Assembly: GCA_028281205.1 (NCBI GenBank)
Contig: JANQKJ010000370.1
Span: 1 to 9,084 of the forward strand
Direction of reading: 5' to 3'
Source of the DNA: Gammaproteobacteria bacterium
GTDB lineage: Bacteria > Pseudomonadota > Gammaproteobacteria > UBA4575
Length of the DNA: 9,084 nucleotides
In this document: positions 1 to 7,983 of the stretch, one piece after another
Numbering within the stretch: the first letter of the stretch is position 1
How the letters are laid out: every line of letters starts with the position of its first letter
Position numbers and translations under genes: made by a program
Notes under the pieces: model-generated
What the model was told of the DNA's origin: nothing
Databases searched by the model: none
What the model saw: only the letters and a program-made list of their open reading frames with translations

Positions 1-999
1 GGTGTTTCATTTATATGCTCGGTATTAGAAGCAGTATTGTTATCAATTACGCCAAGTTATGTTGAGAGTGTAGTCAGGGAACATCCCGCCAGGGCTAAAG
101 TACTGACACGAGTAAAAAGTAGGCTAGATCAATCGATTTCAAGTATATTAATACTAAATACATTTGCTCATACTATGGGCGCGGCAGGTGTTGGTGCACA
201 AGCCGCAAATGTTTTTGGTGCCCGTTGGGAAACACTAATTGCAGTGTTACTAACTTTAGCAATTCTATATTTTTCAGAAATTATACCTAAAACGCTTGGA
301 GCTACTTTCTGGCGTCAGCTGGCAATTCCATCTGCTCATATAATTTACTGGCTGGTAAAGCTGGTTTATCCACTTATTTGGTTTTCAACACTCATAACAA
401 AAACATTCAGAAAGAAACAACATAATGAAATCACACGTGAAGAAATTATTGCGCTAGCTTCGTTGGGACATAAAATGGGTTCGTTAGTATCTCAGGAGAA
501 TGAATACTTGACGAATGTTTTAAGTTTGCACGAAATTAAAACAGAACAAATTCTAACGCCGCGCAGTGTGATTCATAGCTTGGATGAAAATACGACCGTA
601 AAGCAGGCACTCGATCATGACAAGACAATACAATTTACCCGTATTCCAGTTTTTAAGGATGATCAAGATAATATTACTGGCATAGTAACGAATCGTGAGC
701 TTATGATGGGAGAAAGGGAAGGTAAATCAGATTTACCCATAGGCAACTTTTCTAAACCTGTCACTAGAGTCTCAGAAAATCTTCCTGTGCAACATCTACT
801 GGATTTATTCATTAAAAAAAGAGAGCACTTATTTCTGGTTGAGGATGAATATGGTCAAACAGCAGGAATTGTTACTTTAGAAGATGCTATAGAGACTATG
901 CTTGGAAGAGAAATTGTGGACGAGACAGATACTATTGTTGATCTGCAAAAATTTGCTAAAGGTCAGTACCGTGACCGATTAAGACAAGATAAAAAATAA
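1..999 (+). CDS. CNNM/CBS-pair membrane protein (HlyC/CorC-like family), 5'-truncated by window edge
   Basis: The reading frame is open from base 1, and the residues before the first possible internal start (a TTG at 37) read GVSFICSVLEAVLLSI, the usual end of the first CNNM helix. The true start therefore lies left of the window and TTG 37 is not a start. The visible 332 residues hold a CNNM (DUF21) transmembrane domain with hydrophobic segments near 46-64, 78-93 and 108-133, and the family hallmark SEIIPKTLGA at 92-101. A pair of CBS domains follows: CBS1 around 184-240, beginning ILTPRSVI, and CBS2 around 254-302, containing LVEDEYGQTAGIVTLED. The CorC_HlyC domain that often follows the CBS pair is absent, because the protein ends about 30 residues after CBS2. 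Family members sit in the inner membrane and are linked to Mg2+/Co2+ or other cation efflux, with adenine nucleotide sensing by the CBS pair; 'hemolysin' labels are historical. Family assignment is strong; substrate is unknown. Confidence 0.93.
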   Translation, partial: GVSFICSVLEAVLLSITPSYVESVVREHPARAKVLTRVKSRLDQSISSILILNTFAHTMGAAGVGAQAANVFGARWETLIAVLLTLAILYFSEIIPKTLGATFWRQLAIPSAHIIYWLVKLVYPLIWFSTLITKTFRKKQHNEITREEIIALASLGHKMGSLVSQENEYLTNVLSLHEIKTEQILTPRSVIHSLDENTTVKQALDHDKTIQFTRIPVFKDDQDNITGIVTNRELMMGEREGKSDLPIGNFSKPVTRVSENLPVQHLLDLFIKKREHLFLVEDEYGQTAGIVTLEDAIETMLGREIVDETDTIVDLQKFAKGQYRDRLRQDKK

Positions 1000-1065
1000 T
1001 ACTTAAGTAACAATTACATGCATAGTTCTTGTTATATCTAAAAAAGTAAACAGCGAGCAAATTGT

Positions 1066-1401
1066 ATGAGTAAAAGTTGGTGGCTAGAAGATGCTCAAGT
1101 TCTAGTGGCTGAACATCCTGAAACATTTGCTAAGCCTTCCAAAGAAGCTATTGAGCCACTACAAAAAGGTAGCAAGGCAAAACTCATATTTGCTGCCAAT
1201 CAGGTTGACTCCAAAAACTCTCACAGAGAATTATTGTGGGTAGAAATCCTAATGGTTCAAGGTGATAAATTACTTGGCCAGCTCGAAGATGACCCCAAGT
1301 TAATAGCAGATTTAAAGCGTGGCGAGTTGATTGAATTTGAAGAATGCCACATTGCTGAATCCGATTATGTTGACTTATTTAATTCGACTATAAAAGTTTA
1401 A
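1066..1401 (+). CDS. Small cytoplasmic DUF2314-like protein
   Basis: This is a 111-residue soluble protein with no signal peptide and no membrane segment. Residues about 54-96 read as a DUF2314-type core: an aromatic/hydrophobic strand (ELLWVEIL), a glycine turn (VQGDKLLGQL), a D-P pair (EDDPKLIADL) and K-R-G-E-L-I-E-F before the HI motif. DUF2314 proteins such as E. coli YegJ share the pattern W-V-x(n)-G-x(n)-G-x-L-x-N/D-x-P-x(n)-L-x-x-G-x-x-V-x-F-x(n)-I, but their biochemical role is not known, so none is assigned here. The N-terminal third (SWWLEDAQVLVAEHPETFAKPS) has no family I recognise. The Shine-Dalgarno is weak (GAG about 9 bases before ATG). It lies 66 bp after the CNNM gene on the same strand, so co-transcription is possible but not shown. 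The gene is likely real because composition and codon use match its neighbours; the domain call is moderate. Confidence 0.75.
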   Translation: MSKSWWLEDAQVLVAEHPETFAKPSKEAIEPLQKGSKAKLIFAANQVDSKNSHRELLWVEILMVQGDKLLGQLEDDPKLIADLKRGELIEFEECHIAESDYVDLFNSTIKV

Positions 1402-1557
1402 CCGCTTATTGTTAACAGTATTGATTCACAAACATGACAGATATGGGAACTATATTGATTTAATGAGTTTAAATGCGAAATAATCGATTAAGCATTCGAA
1501 TTTATCTTACTTTATAAATTCTCAGCTAGTTTCTAAAAGCTATAGTTATCTAGGTAA

Positions 1558-1585
1558 TTGAAAAATTTATATTTAGCCCATAAAT
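1558..1585 (+). promoter_or_regulatory. Possible sigma70-type promoter for the ABC transporter unit
   Basis: In the 233-bp gap between the DUF2314-like gene and the ABC ATPase, TTGAAA (1558-1563, 5/6 to the -35 consensus) is followed after 16 bases by CATAAA (1580-1585, 4/6 to the -10 consensus). The predicted start would be near 1592, about 43 bases before the ATPase ATG. In such AT-rich DNA matches of this quality occur by chance, so this is only the best candidate. I see no gene and no convincing terminator in the rest of the gap. Confidence 0.25.
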
Positions 1586-1634
1586 ATACAATAATCGTTT
1601 AATCTGAATTCACTTTGTAACTTGCTTAGCCTAG

Positions 1635-2558
1635 ATGTTAATTGAACTTGATCATGTAAGCCGCCAATTTGGTGATTTTAAAGCAGTTAACGATATTTCC
1701 TTTGCAATTGGGCAGGGAGAGATTATAGGTTTGCTTGGTCACAATGGAGCAGGCAAGACCACTACGATGAAATTGTTGACTGGTTATCTTGAGGTAAGCA
1801 GTGGAGACATTAGTGTAGATGGCTTACATATTGGGCGCGACAAATCACGAATTCAAGAGCGTATTGGATACCTGCCAGAAAACTGTCCGCTTTGGACAAA
1901 TATGTCTGTCATAGAGTTTTTGCGCTATCAAGCCAGTATTAAAAATATCCCAGCAGAGAAGCAAGAACAGAACATACTTGATGCGATCACTAAAACTTAT
2001 TTAAAAGAAAAAGCTTTGCAGCCAATTTGTACTTTATCAAAAGGGTATAGACAGCGTGTGGGTGTGGCTAATGCAATATTGAATCAGCCAAAAATTGTTA
2101 TTTTAGATGAGCCTACCAATGGCTTGGATCCTACTCAAACAATGCATATGCGCTCATTAATAAAGGAGTTAGCCAAAACTTCGACTGTAATTCTATCAAC
2201 TCATATATTACAAGAAGTACAGGCTGTTTGTGAGAGGGTACTCATTATTCGAGCAGGAAAGTTAGTTACAGATCAAAAGCTTGCTGAATTAAATCGAGCT
2301 GATGGCGTGATAGTTATTGTTGATAAAAATGAAGAGGATATGGCAGTTTTATTAAACTCTATTCCAGCAGTTCGTTCATTTGTGCTTAAATCTCATAATA
2401 ATAATCACTTCAAGTATTTTGTTGATACCGATGAAGTAAATATTCCTTTGCTAAGTCAAGCAATAAATCAAGCAAATATTAGCCTTTATGAGTTAAAACC
2501 TAATATTCAAAGCTTAGAAGTATTGTTTAGCCAGGACTTTTCAAATGTCGAGGTATAG
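1635..2558 (+). CDS. GldA-like ABC transporter ATP-binding protein
   Basis: The 307-residue cytoplasmic ATPase would power the membrane protein encoded next to it. All core ABC motifs are visible: Walker A GHNGAGKTT (residues 35-43), signature LSKGYRQR (134-141), Walker B IVILDEP (154-160) with catalytic Glu159, D-loop NGLDP, and switch His190 in STHIL. The Q-loop position carries GYLPEN (78-83) with Glu in place of Gln, a variant common in GldA/NosF-type and related ABC-2 ATPases. A roughly 90-residue C-terminal extension after the NBD is also typical of that group. The best family fit is the GldA-like subfamily that partners GldF/GldG proteins; outside Bacteroidetes the transported substrate is not established and gliding should not be assumed. 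The ATG at 1635 gives the standard N-terminus (MLIELDHVSRQFG), though the Shine-Dalgarno is poor. Its 3' end overlaps the next gene by 14 bp, which indicates a translationally coupled operon. Confidence 0.93.
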   Translation: MLIELDHVSRQFGDFKAVNDISFAIGQGEIIGLLGHNGAGKTTTMKLLTGYLEVSSGDISVDGLHIGRDKSRIQERIGYLPENCPLWTNMSVIEFLRYQASIKNIPAEKQEQNILDAITKTYLKEKALQPICTLSKGYRQRVGVANAILNQPKIVILDEPTNGLDPTQTMHMRSLIKELAKTSTVILSTHILQEVQAVCERVLIIRAGKLVTDQKLAELNRADGVIVIVDKNEEDMAVLLNSIPAVRSFVLKSHNNNHFKYFVDTDEVNIPLLSQAINQANISLYELKPNIQSLEVLFSQDFSNVEV

Positions 2559-5352
2559 ATATATGTTAAGTCACATCGTTATTATTATAAAAAAAGAATT
2601 GAATGATTATTTCTCTTCACTAGCAGCATTTTTATTTTTAGCCATATTTCTTACGGCAACATATATTGTTTTCTTTTGGGTAGAGGCTTTTTTTGCACGT
2701 AATCTGGCTGATATGCGTGCATTTTTTAACTGGATTCCAATATTATTAATTTTCCTAGTGTCAGTATTGACAATGAGTGCATGGTCTGAAGAGCGACGCT
2801 TGGGAACCATAGAATTACAATTAACATCATCAGTTCCAATTAGTCACTTTATACTGGGCAAGTTCTTTTCAGTAATGCTACTTATTGCGATAGCATTGCT
2901 ACTGACTTTGCCGTTGGCAGTTACAGTTGATGTTTTAGGCGACTTGGATTGGGGGCCTGTGATTGGAGGTTATATTGCAGCATTATTTTTAGCTGCAGCA
3001 TATACTGCTATTGGCTTATGGGCCTCAGCACAGAGTGATAATCAAATTGTTGGTTTGATTTTATCAATTTTCATCGCAGCATTATTTTATGTGATAGGTA
3101 CGAGTACATTCACACAACTTTTTGGTTATGAAATTGCTGAATGGCTACGTGCATTTGCAACAGGCGCACGTTTTGAATCGATTACCAGAGGTGTCTTAGA
3201 TGCGCGTGACATTCTTTATTATCTAACTATCGTTGTTTTATTTTTTTTACTGAATAAAATTAAATTAGAGTCGTTGCGCTCTGTTGGTAATATCAAACAG
3301 AATTCGTACTGGCTTAGATATGGAAATTTTACTATTACTTTGGTGGTACTATTATTAATAAATATTACTATAAGTTATGTTAGCCAAGCGCGTATTGATT
3401 TTACTCAAGGAAAGATCTATACACTTTCTAGTACTACTAAAGATTATCTCAAATCTTTAGAAAAACCATTGTTGATTCGGGGATACTTTAGTAGCAGTAC
3501 TCATCCTTTACTGGCACCTCTGGCTCCGCGTATGCGTGATTTATTATATGAGTATGCAGTGGCTAGTCAGGGAAATGTCCGGGTTGAGATAATTGATCCA
3601 CTAGAAGAAACAGATTTTGAAGAGGAGGCCGTCGCTAAATATGGCATCCGACCTGTTTCTTTTCATGTCGAGAGCAAATATAAGGCGGCAGTCATAAATA
3701 CATACTTTAATGTATTAGTTGAGTATGGTGATCAATATGATGTGCTTAACTACAAGCAAATGGTTGAACTGAAGAGTAGTGCAGGTGGACATGAAGTCGA
3801 ATTAAAAAATCCAGAATATCAACTTACTCGAACTATAAAGTCGGTTGTTTATAAAGAAGACAGACAAGTTGTCGACTTGACTAATATTCAAGACCCGTTA
3901 GTGCTTAGTGCTTACGTATCAGAGCAAGCACGCTTGCCGCGATCTTATAGAGATCTGTATGATCAACTACAGCAAGTGGTTGTTGACTTAAAAAATGAGT
4001 CAAATGATAACTTCGATATGATCCCTATTAATCCAGACCAGGATCAGCTTACTGAAGCCTATTTGTCAGATGAGCTTAGACTCAAGCCTAATTTTATTGA
4101 TACTCAAGAACCATTTTGGTTTGATTTCACACTAACTGACGGCAGAACCACTGTGCCGGTGATCCTTAGTAATGCAGATAATAAAGCTAATCAAGAGGCA
4201 ATCAAACAAACAATTTTTGCTGCATATAAAAAATTACTACCAGACTCTATTAAAACTGTCGCAATACTCAGACCTTTGCCTAACCCTGGTCCATTTGGTG
4301 TCAGTGAATCGCCTGCTATACCCAAACGCTTCTCAATATTAAGGCAACATTTGAGAGAATCATTCAAAGTGATTGATGTGGACTTGAGATCAGGCCAAGT
4401 TAATGAAGGAGTCGATCTGCTGCTCGTTTTGGCTCCTCGATATCTGAATCCAGTACAAGTAGATGGGATTGATAAGTTTTTGCGCCAAGGCGGTACGGTG
4501 GTCGTTTCATCATCCAGTATTGATGTCGCTATTAGCCAATTTGCAGAAGTTTATGAAGTGCGTTCAGGCTTGGAAGACTGGTTAGGAGAATTTGGGATTA
4601 ATATAGGGGAATCACTAGTACTTGATATGCGGCATGGAAAACTATCATTGCCAACGTTAAGAAGGGCAGGATCACGTAATGTGCGTGAAAATTATGTAGT
4701 CGACTATCCCTATGTGATTGATGTTCGTGACGATGGTTTGAATATAGATAACAGTATTTCAGCAAAGCTGGGCCAAGTGTTTGTTCCATGGTCATCACCT
4801 ATAAGAGTGGATCTAAACAGTAACCAAAATAGGAAGGTCACACCTTTACTTAGTTCATCTAAAAATAGTTGGTTGTCAAAAGATAAGCAAGTCCTCGCAG
4901 ATTATGAAGAATTTCCAGAGCTAGGGTTTAACAAACCTGGAGGTTCCAAAGAGACCTACACGCTGGCTACTATGATTGAGGGGCCATTTGCAGGGTCTAA
5001 TAACAGCATTCAAGAAGGCAGATTAGTTGTGGTTGGCTCAAGTATGCTATTTACAGATAATTTTGCAGACCAAATGTCTCAAGTACTGCGCACGGAATAT
5101 AGAAGACCAATGCAGTTTGTCCAAAATATTGTTGACTGGTCCTTAGAGGATCAAGGATTATTGCAAGTATTGCGCAAACATACGCAATTTACCCGCACTC
5201 TGAGTACAATCAGTGAAGCCGATAAGACATTTTGGGAATATTTAAATTATATACTTGGATTAATTGGCTTAACTGTTGTAGGTTTAGTGAATTGGTTAAT
5301 GAAGGTGTCAACACGAAAGTATAACCAGCAACTATTAACCAAAATCAAATAA
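2545..5352 (+). CDS. GldF-GldG fusion: ABC-2 permease joined to a Gldg/ABC_transp_aux domain
   Basis: The 935-residue inner-membrane protein combines two parts. Residues 1-240 form an ABC-2 permease with about six hydrophobic segments (near 27-47, 62-78, 104-128, 138-160, 166-186 and 222-237) and the GldF-type cytoplasmic motif SEERRLGTIELQLTSSVP (81-98). Residues from about 260 are GldG-like: one helix (260-279), then IDFTQGKIYTLSSTT (284-298), which matches the D-x-T-x-x-K-x-Y-x-L-S entry motif of that family, a large extracytoplasmic domain, and a final helix near 902-922 with a basic tail. It lies 14 bp inside the ATPase gene, so the two likely assemble one transporter. Two starts are plausible: ATG 2545 (AGGA 8 bases upstream) and ATG 2563 (GAGG 9 bases upstream); the first is used. 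In Bacteroidetes these parts are separate genes (gldF, gldG) needed for gliding; fused forms occur widely in proteobacteria with unknown substrate. The internal continuity with no frameshift shows a genuine fusion. Confidence 0.92.
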   Translation: MSRYRYMLSHIVIIIKKELNDYFSSLAAFLFLAIFLTATYIVFFWVEAFFARNLADMRAFFNWIPILLIFLVSVLTMSAWSEERRLGTIELQLTSSVPISHFILGKFFSVMLLIAIALLLTLPLAVTVDVLGDLDWGPVIGGYIAALFLAAAYTAIGLWASAQSDNQIVGLILSIFIAALFYVIGTSTFTQLFGYEIAEWLRAFATGARFESITRGVLDARDILYYLTIVVLFFLLNKIKLESLRSVGNIKQNSYWLRYGNFTITLVVLLLINITISYVSQARIDFTQGKIYTLSSTTKDYLKSLEKPLLIRGYFSSSTHPLLAPLAPRMRDLLYEYAVASQGNVRVEIIDPLEETDFEEEAVAKYGIRPVSFHVESKYKAAVINTYFNVLVEYGDQYDVLNYKQMVELKSSAGGHEVELKNPEYQLTRTIKSVVYKEDRQVVDLTNIQDPLVLSAYVSEQARLPRSYRDLYDQLQQVVVDLKNESNDNFDMIPINPDQDQLTEAYLSDELRLKPNFIDTQEPFWFDFTLTDGRTTVPVILSNADNKANQEAIKQTIFAAYKKLLPDSIKTVAILRPLPNPGPFGVSESPAIPKRFSILRQHLRESFKVIDVDLRSGQVNEGVDLLLVLAPRYLNPVQVDGIDKFLRQGGTVVVSSSSIDVAISQFAEVYEVRSGLEDWLGEFGINIGESLVLDMRHGKLSLPTLRRAGSRNVRENYVVDYPYVIDVRDDGLNIDNSISAKLGQVFVPWSSPIRVDLNSNQNRKVTPLLSSSKNSWLSKDKQVLADYEEFPELGFNKPGGSKETYTLATMIEGPFAGSNNSIQEGRLVVVGSSMLFTDNFADQMSQVLRTEYRRPMQFVQNIVDWSLEDQGLLQVLRKHTQFTRTLSTISEADKTFWEYLNYILGLIGLTVVGLVNWLMKVSTRKYNQQLLTKIK

Positions 5353-5362
5353 TTTTATATGT

Positions 5363-5395
5363 CTCGGTGAATTATATTACTGAATAGTAACCGAG
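5363..5395. repeat. Nested inverted repeat in the 79-bp gap before the sodium channel gene
   Basis: Outer arms CTCGGT (5363-5368) and ACCGAG (5390-5395) flank an inner hairpin TTACT-GAAT-AGTAA (5377-5390); the two share base 5390, so they compete at one pair. No T-run follows on either strand, so this is not a standard intrinsic terminator. It could be a processing site or a weak terminator between the GldFG gene and the channel gene, or chance. Confidence 0.35.
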
Positions 5396-5431
5396 CGAAT
5401 CTGAACCTATTAGCACAAGGAATTAAAGCAT

Positions 5432-6277
5432 ATGGTTTGCTCTGATAATTCAAACAAGCCTGGAAATCTCACCCTTACTATTCAGAATTTTGTTGAACAC
5501 ACTAGATTTGTTCAATTCATAACAGCGTTGATATTAATTAATGCTGTTACATTAGGATTAGAAACTGATCAAGAAATAATTGCCAAGTATGGCAGTGTAT
5601 TATTTACCATCGATAAAATTATCTTGATCATTTTCACCATTGAGCTACTACTCAAAATGTTTGCTTATCGCCTGGGTTTTTTCAAATCTGGCTGGAATAT
5701 TTTTGATTTTGCTATTGTAACTATTGCATGGATACCTGCTTCAGGCCCTTTATCTGTCTTACGTGCATTGCGCATATTAAGGATTTTAAGATTATTATCA
5801 GTAGTTCCGCAGATGCGGCGAGTTGTATCTGCATTAGGACATTCGATTCCAGGCATGGCGTCGGTTGTAGCCGTTTTATGTTTATTATTTTATGTGTCAG
5901 CGGTGTTAACCACCAAACTTTTTGGTGCCCATCCAGACCCTAGAATGCAAGAGTGGTTTGGTACCATTGGTGATTCTGCGTATACCTTATTCCAAATTAT
6001 GACACTCGAAAGTTGGTCTATGGGTATTGTCAGGCCAACAATGGAATTTTTCCCACTGGCATGGTTGTTTTTCGTGCCATTTATTATTGTTACTAGCTTT
6101 GCAGTGCTTAATCTTTTTATAGGTATTATTGTTGATGCTATGCAAGTTATGCATGAATTACCTGCACAGTCGTCATCAGATTCAATCTCAAAAGATGAAT
6201 TCGCATTAATGATGCAGAAATTAGAAACATTGCAAAAAGATATTAATCAAATTAATGCGCAAATTAATAACAAATAA
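5432..6277 (+). CDS. Bacterial voltage-gated sodium channel (BacNaV, NaChBac/NavAb family)
   Basis: This 281-residue six-helix subunit is expected to form a homotetrameric, voltage-gated Na+ channel in the inner membrane. S1 lies around 27-43, S2 around 56-78 (with IELLLK), and S3 around 87-101 (WNIFDFAIVTIAW). S4 carries a regular gating-charge ladder at Arg111, Arg114, Arg117 and Arg120, and Arg129/Arg130 lie in the S4-S5 linker. The pore has the filter TLESWSM (191-197) with Glu193 as the high-field-strength site, identical to the NavAb/NavMs type and diagnostic of Na+ rather than Ca2+ selectivity. S6 (about 213-240) ends NLFIGIIVDAM. The tail (about 254-281) has hydrophobic heptads (FALMMQKLETLQKDINQI), as expected for the tetramerising coiled coil. 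Length is close to the known members (about 270). ATG 5432 has AAGGA ten bases upstream. Family roles include motility, pH homeostasis and chemotaxis, none shown here. It lies 79 bp after the GldFG gene and ends 23 bp from the convergent permease gene. Confidence 0.96.
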   Translation: MVCSDNSNKPGNLTLTIQNFVEHTRFVQFITALILINAVTLGLETDQEIIAKYGSVLFTIDKIILIIFTIELLLKMFAYRLGFFKSGWNIFDFAIVTIAWIPASGPLSVLRALRILRILRLLSVVPQMRRVVSALGHSIPGMASVVAVLCLLFYVSAVLTTKLFGAHPDPRMQEWFGTIGDSAYTLFQIMTLESWSMGIVRPTMEFFPLAWLFFVPFIIVTSFAVLNLFIGIIVDAMQVMHELPAQSSSDSISKDEFALMMQKLETLQKDINQINAQINNK

Positions 6278-6300
6278 ATTTATTATTTACAGTTTTTCTA

Positions 6301-7497
6301 TTAACTTTGTATAACTAAAACACCGTATGTAATTAGGACTATGTTCAGCATTATCCCAATACTGGGTATTATATAATCTATTTTATTAGTAGATTTATTC
6401 TTTTTTGAAATAAATATTAATGCAGCTTGGACACTAATAAAGACAACTAAAGTAATTGCGCTTGTTACTTCTGCAAGAGTTATTAAGTTAAAGCTGGCTG
6501 ATAACACAAATATCACAATTGCAATAACAATTGTTGCAATCACAGGAGTTTGTGTAGTGGCGCTGACTTGCTTAAAAATTGATAAAAATAGATTTTGTTT
6601 CGCCATGCCATATAAAACTCTGGAAGCCATTATTTGTTGCACAAGTGCGCCATTCACAATAGCAATCATGCTTATTACAGCTATCATAGTTGTGTCATAG
6701 CCTTTATATTGGATAATTGAAACCAGCGGAGCATCACTTGTCTCGAATACGTTAAGAGGTATATACGAAGTGCATGTAATTGCCAATGCTACATATAATA
6801 ATGTTGATATGACAAGAGAAAGTAATATTGCTAAAGGAACTACCTTTCTGGCATTGATAGTTTCTTCAGCAATATTAACAATATCTTCGAAACCGATATA
6901 AGCATAAAAGCTTATAAATGCTGCATATAAAATCATTGGTCCATGACTAAATACAGTTGTTGAAGCCGTAGGTATATCAGTTGCGCTTTTATTATCTAGT
7001 ACGACGTATATAACGAATAAAAGACCTATAATTTCAATAATTGTAATTAGTGTAGCTAACCAGATTGATTGACTGATGCCCCACAGAGAAAAAAACGTGA
7101 TAAAACTTACAATGCCTATGATGACTAATATTTCTTGTATATTAAAAATAGACACAAAATAAGCTGTAAAGCCTCGAGTCATGGTTGCCGCAGAAACCGA
7201 ACCAATCAATATCACAGCTAGGCCTATCAATGCTGAAGCTAGTTTGGAGTCAAACGCTGCATACACATATGCCGCTTCACCAGCGCTTTTAGGATGCATT
7301 GATGCTAGTCGTGCAAATGAATAAGCTGTTATACCTGCAATAAAAGCTGAGATAATGAATGATAAATAAGTATATTGTTGAGCTCTAAGAGTAACTTCGC
7401 CAATGAGGACGTAAATGCCGGCACCAAGAATCGTGCCTAAACCATAAAATGTTAATAATGGCAGTGAAACCTTTCTTGCAAGTGTGGTTTCATTCAT
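6301..7497 (-). CDS. APC-superfamily amino acid permease
   Basis: The 398-residue inner-membrane transporter is hydrophobic throughout, with about 11-12 helices. Helix 1 has the APC substrate-binding break GLGTILGAGIY (19-29), and helix 6 has FYAYIGFEDIVNIAEE (197-212), close to the cationic amino acid transporter/YfnA-type consensus. The helix 8 region reads ASRVLYGMAKQ (291-301), another family landmark. It probably imports an amino acid (or exchanges one) by cation symport or antiport; which one cannot be read from the sequence. It is slightly short (many members are 430-500), because the C-terminus ends after the last helix. The start lies 19 bp downstream of the globin stop with almost no Shine-Dalgarno (upstream bases are pyrimidine-rich), so translation may depend on coupling to the globin gene and the two are likely co-transcribed. 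It is convergent with the sodium channel gene; the 23-bp gap contains only an AT-rich palindrome and no clear terminator. Confidence 0.92.
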   Translation of the reverse strand: MNETTLARKVSLPLLTFYGLGTILGAGIYVLIGEVTLRAQQYTYLSFIISAFIAGITAYSFARLASMHPKSAGEAAYVYAAFDSKLASALIGLAVILIGSVSAATMTRGFTAYFVSIFNIQEILVIIGIVSFITFFSLWGISQSIWLATLITIIEIIGLLFVIYVVLDNKSATDIPTASTTVFSHGPMILYAAFISFYAYIGFEDIVNIAEETINARKVVPLAILLSLVISTLLYVALAITCTSYIPLNVFETSDAPLVSIIQYKGYDTTMIAVISMIAIVNGALVQQIMASRVLYGMAKQNLFLSIFKQVSATTQTPVIATIVIAIVIFVLSASFNLITLAEVTSAITLVVFISVQAALIFISKKNKSTNKIDYIIPSIGIMLNIVLITYGVLVIQS

Positions 7498-7516
7498 GGA
7501 AAGATAAATTTAATGC

Positions 7517-7951
7517 TTAGTTGGTATATTTTCTGATTAGATTTTCAGCATGTATAAGCTCATTACTTAGACTATCAAACCCATACGTCCAGGCTCTTAC
7601 TAGCTCTTCAGTTGCTTTTTCTTTAAATACTTCTTTTATGGCTTTCACAAAGGCTTCTTTCATATAAGGATAGAATTCATTTTTAATTCCAGCTTGAATG
7701 TGCACATGGGCTATTTTATCTAGGCGGTCATAAAATAATTCATAATTTTCGACTTCCTGGCAATAGAATAAAATAGCATCAACAAGTCTTTGTGATTGGC
7801 CAGGTGGAGTATTTTTAAATAGTTCTTTTAATTCAGGATGTTGTGTAAACATATTTGCATATGTTTTATCGCCAAGCTCAACGCTATGTTTTTTTACCTC
7901 AGGGTAGCTGCGCTTTAGAAGTTCAAATATTTTAATATTTCCACTTAGCAC
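7517..7951 (-). CDS. Single-domain haemoglobin (Vitreoscilla-type globin, no reductase domain)
   Basis: The 144-residue protein is a full-length 3-over-3 globin alignable with Vitreoscilla Hb and Campylobacter Cgb. Visible landmarks are B10 Tyr31 (in KTYANMF), CD1 Phe45 (in ELFKNT), a probable E7 Gln52 (in GQSQRL), and proximal F8 His84 (in KIAHVHIQAG, matching IAVKHCQAG of VHb). Tyr at B10 with Gln at E7 is the haem pocket used by flavohaemoglobins and NO-detoxifying single-domain globins, so O2 binding and NO dioxygenation with a separate reductase are the likely activities. The FAD/NAD reductase module is absent. The start is GTG at 7949-7951, supported by GAGGGAG (7957-7963) five bases upstream; the nearest ATG upstream is followed at once by a stop. 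It is probably the first gene of a globin-permease operon and has an FNR-type promoter upstream. Confidence 0.93.
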   Translation of the reverse strand: MLSGNIKIFELLKRSYPEVKKHSVELGDKTYANMFTQHPELKELFKNTPPGQSQRLVDAILFYCQEVENYELFYDRLDKIAHVHIQAGIKNEFYPYMKEAFVKAIKEVFKEKATEELVRAWTYGFDSLSNELIHAENLIRKYTN

Positions 7952-7983
7952 TTTTACTCCCTCATATAATTGCTAACGTCGCC

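Noticed and set aside
37..999. TTG at 37 as the start of the CNNM/CBS gene
   Set aside because: The frame is open to base 1 and the preceding residues are the conserved end of the first CNNM helix, so the gene starts outside the window.
1008..1034. Inverted repeat TAACAA...TTGTTA after the CNNM gene as a terminator
   Set aside because: Only six weak pairs, a 15-base loop and no T-run.
1402..1634. FNR-like sites (TTGATTCAC..., TTGATTTAA...) upstream of the ABC ATPase
   Set aside because: Only one half-site matches in each case, 7/10 or less overall, which is expected by chance in AT-rich DNA.
2607..2810. Minus-strand open frame of 67 codons
   Set aside because: It lies wholly inside the GldF-type permease coding region, has no family features and no ribosome site; it is a shadow frame.
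4598..4798. Minus-strand open frame of 66 codons
   Set aside because: It lies antisense to the GldG-like domain, with unusual residue composition and no support.
5665..5943. Open frames on both strands inside the sodium channel gene (5665-5856 minus, 5728-5943 plus)
   Set aside because: Both are embedded in the S3-S5 coding region of a clear channel gene and show no protein-like features.
6271..6290. AT-only palindrome AATAAATTTATT at the convergent channel/permease stops as a bidirectional terminator
   Set aside because: The stem has no G-C pairs and overlaps the channel stop codon; a stable terminator hairpin is not credible from this.
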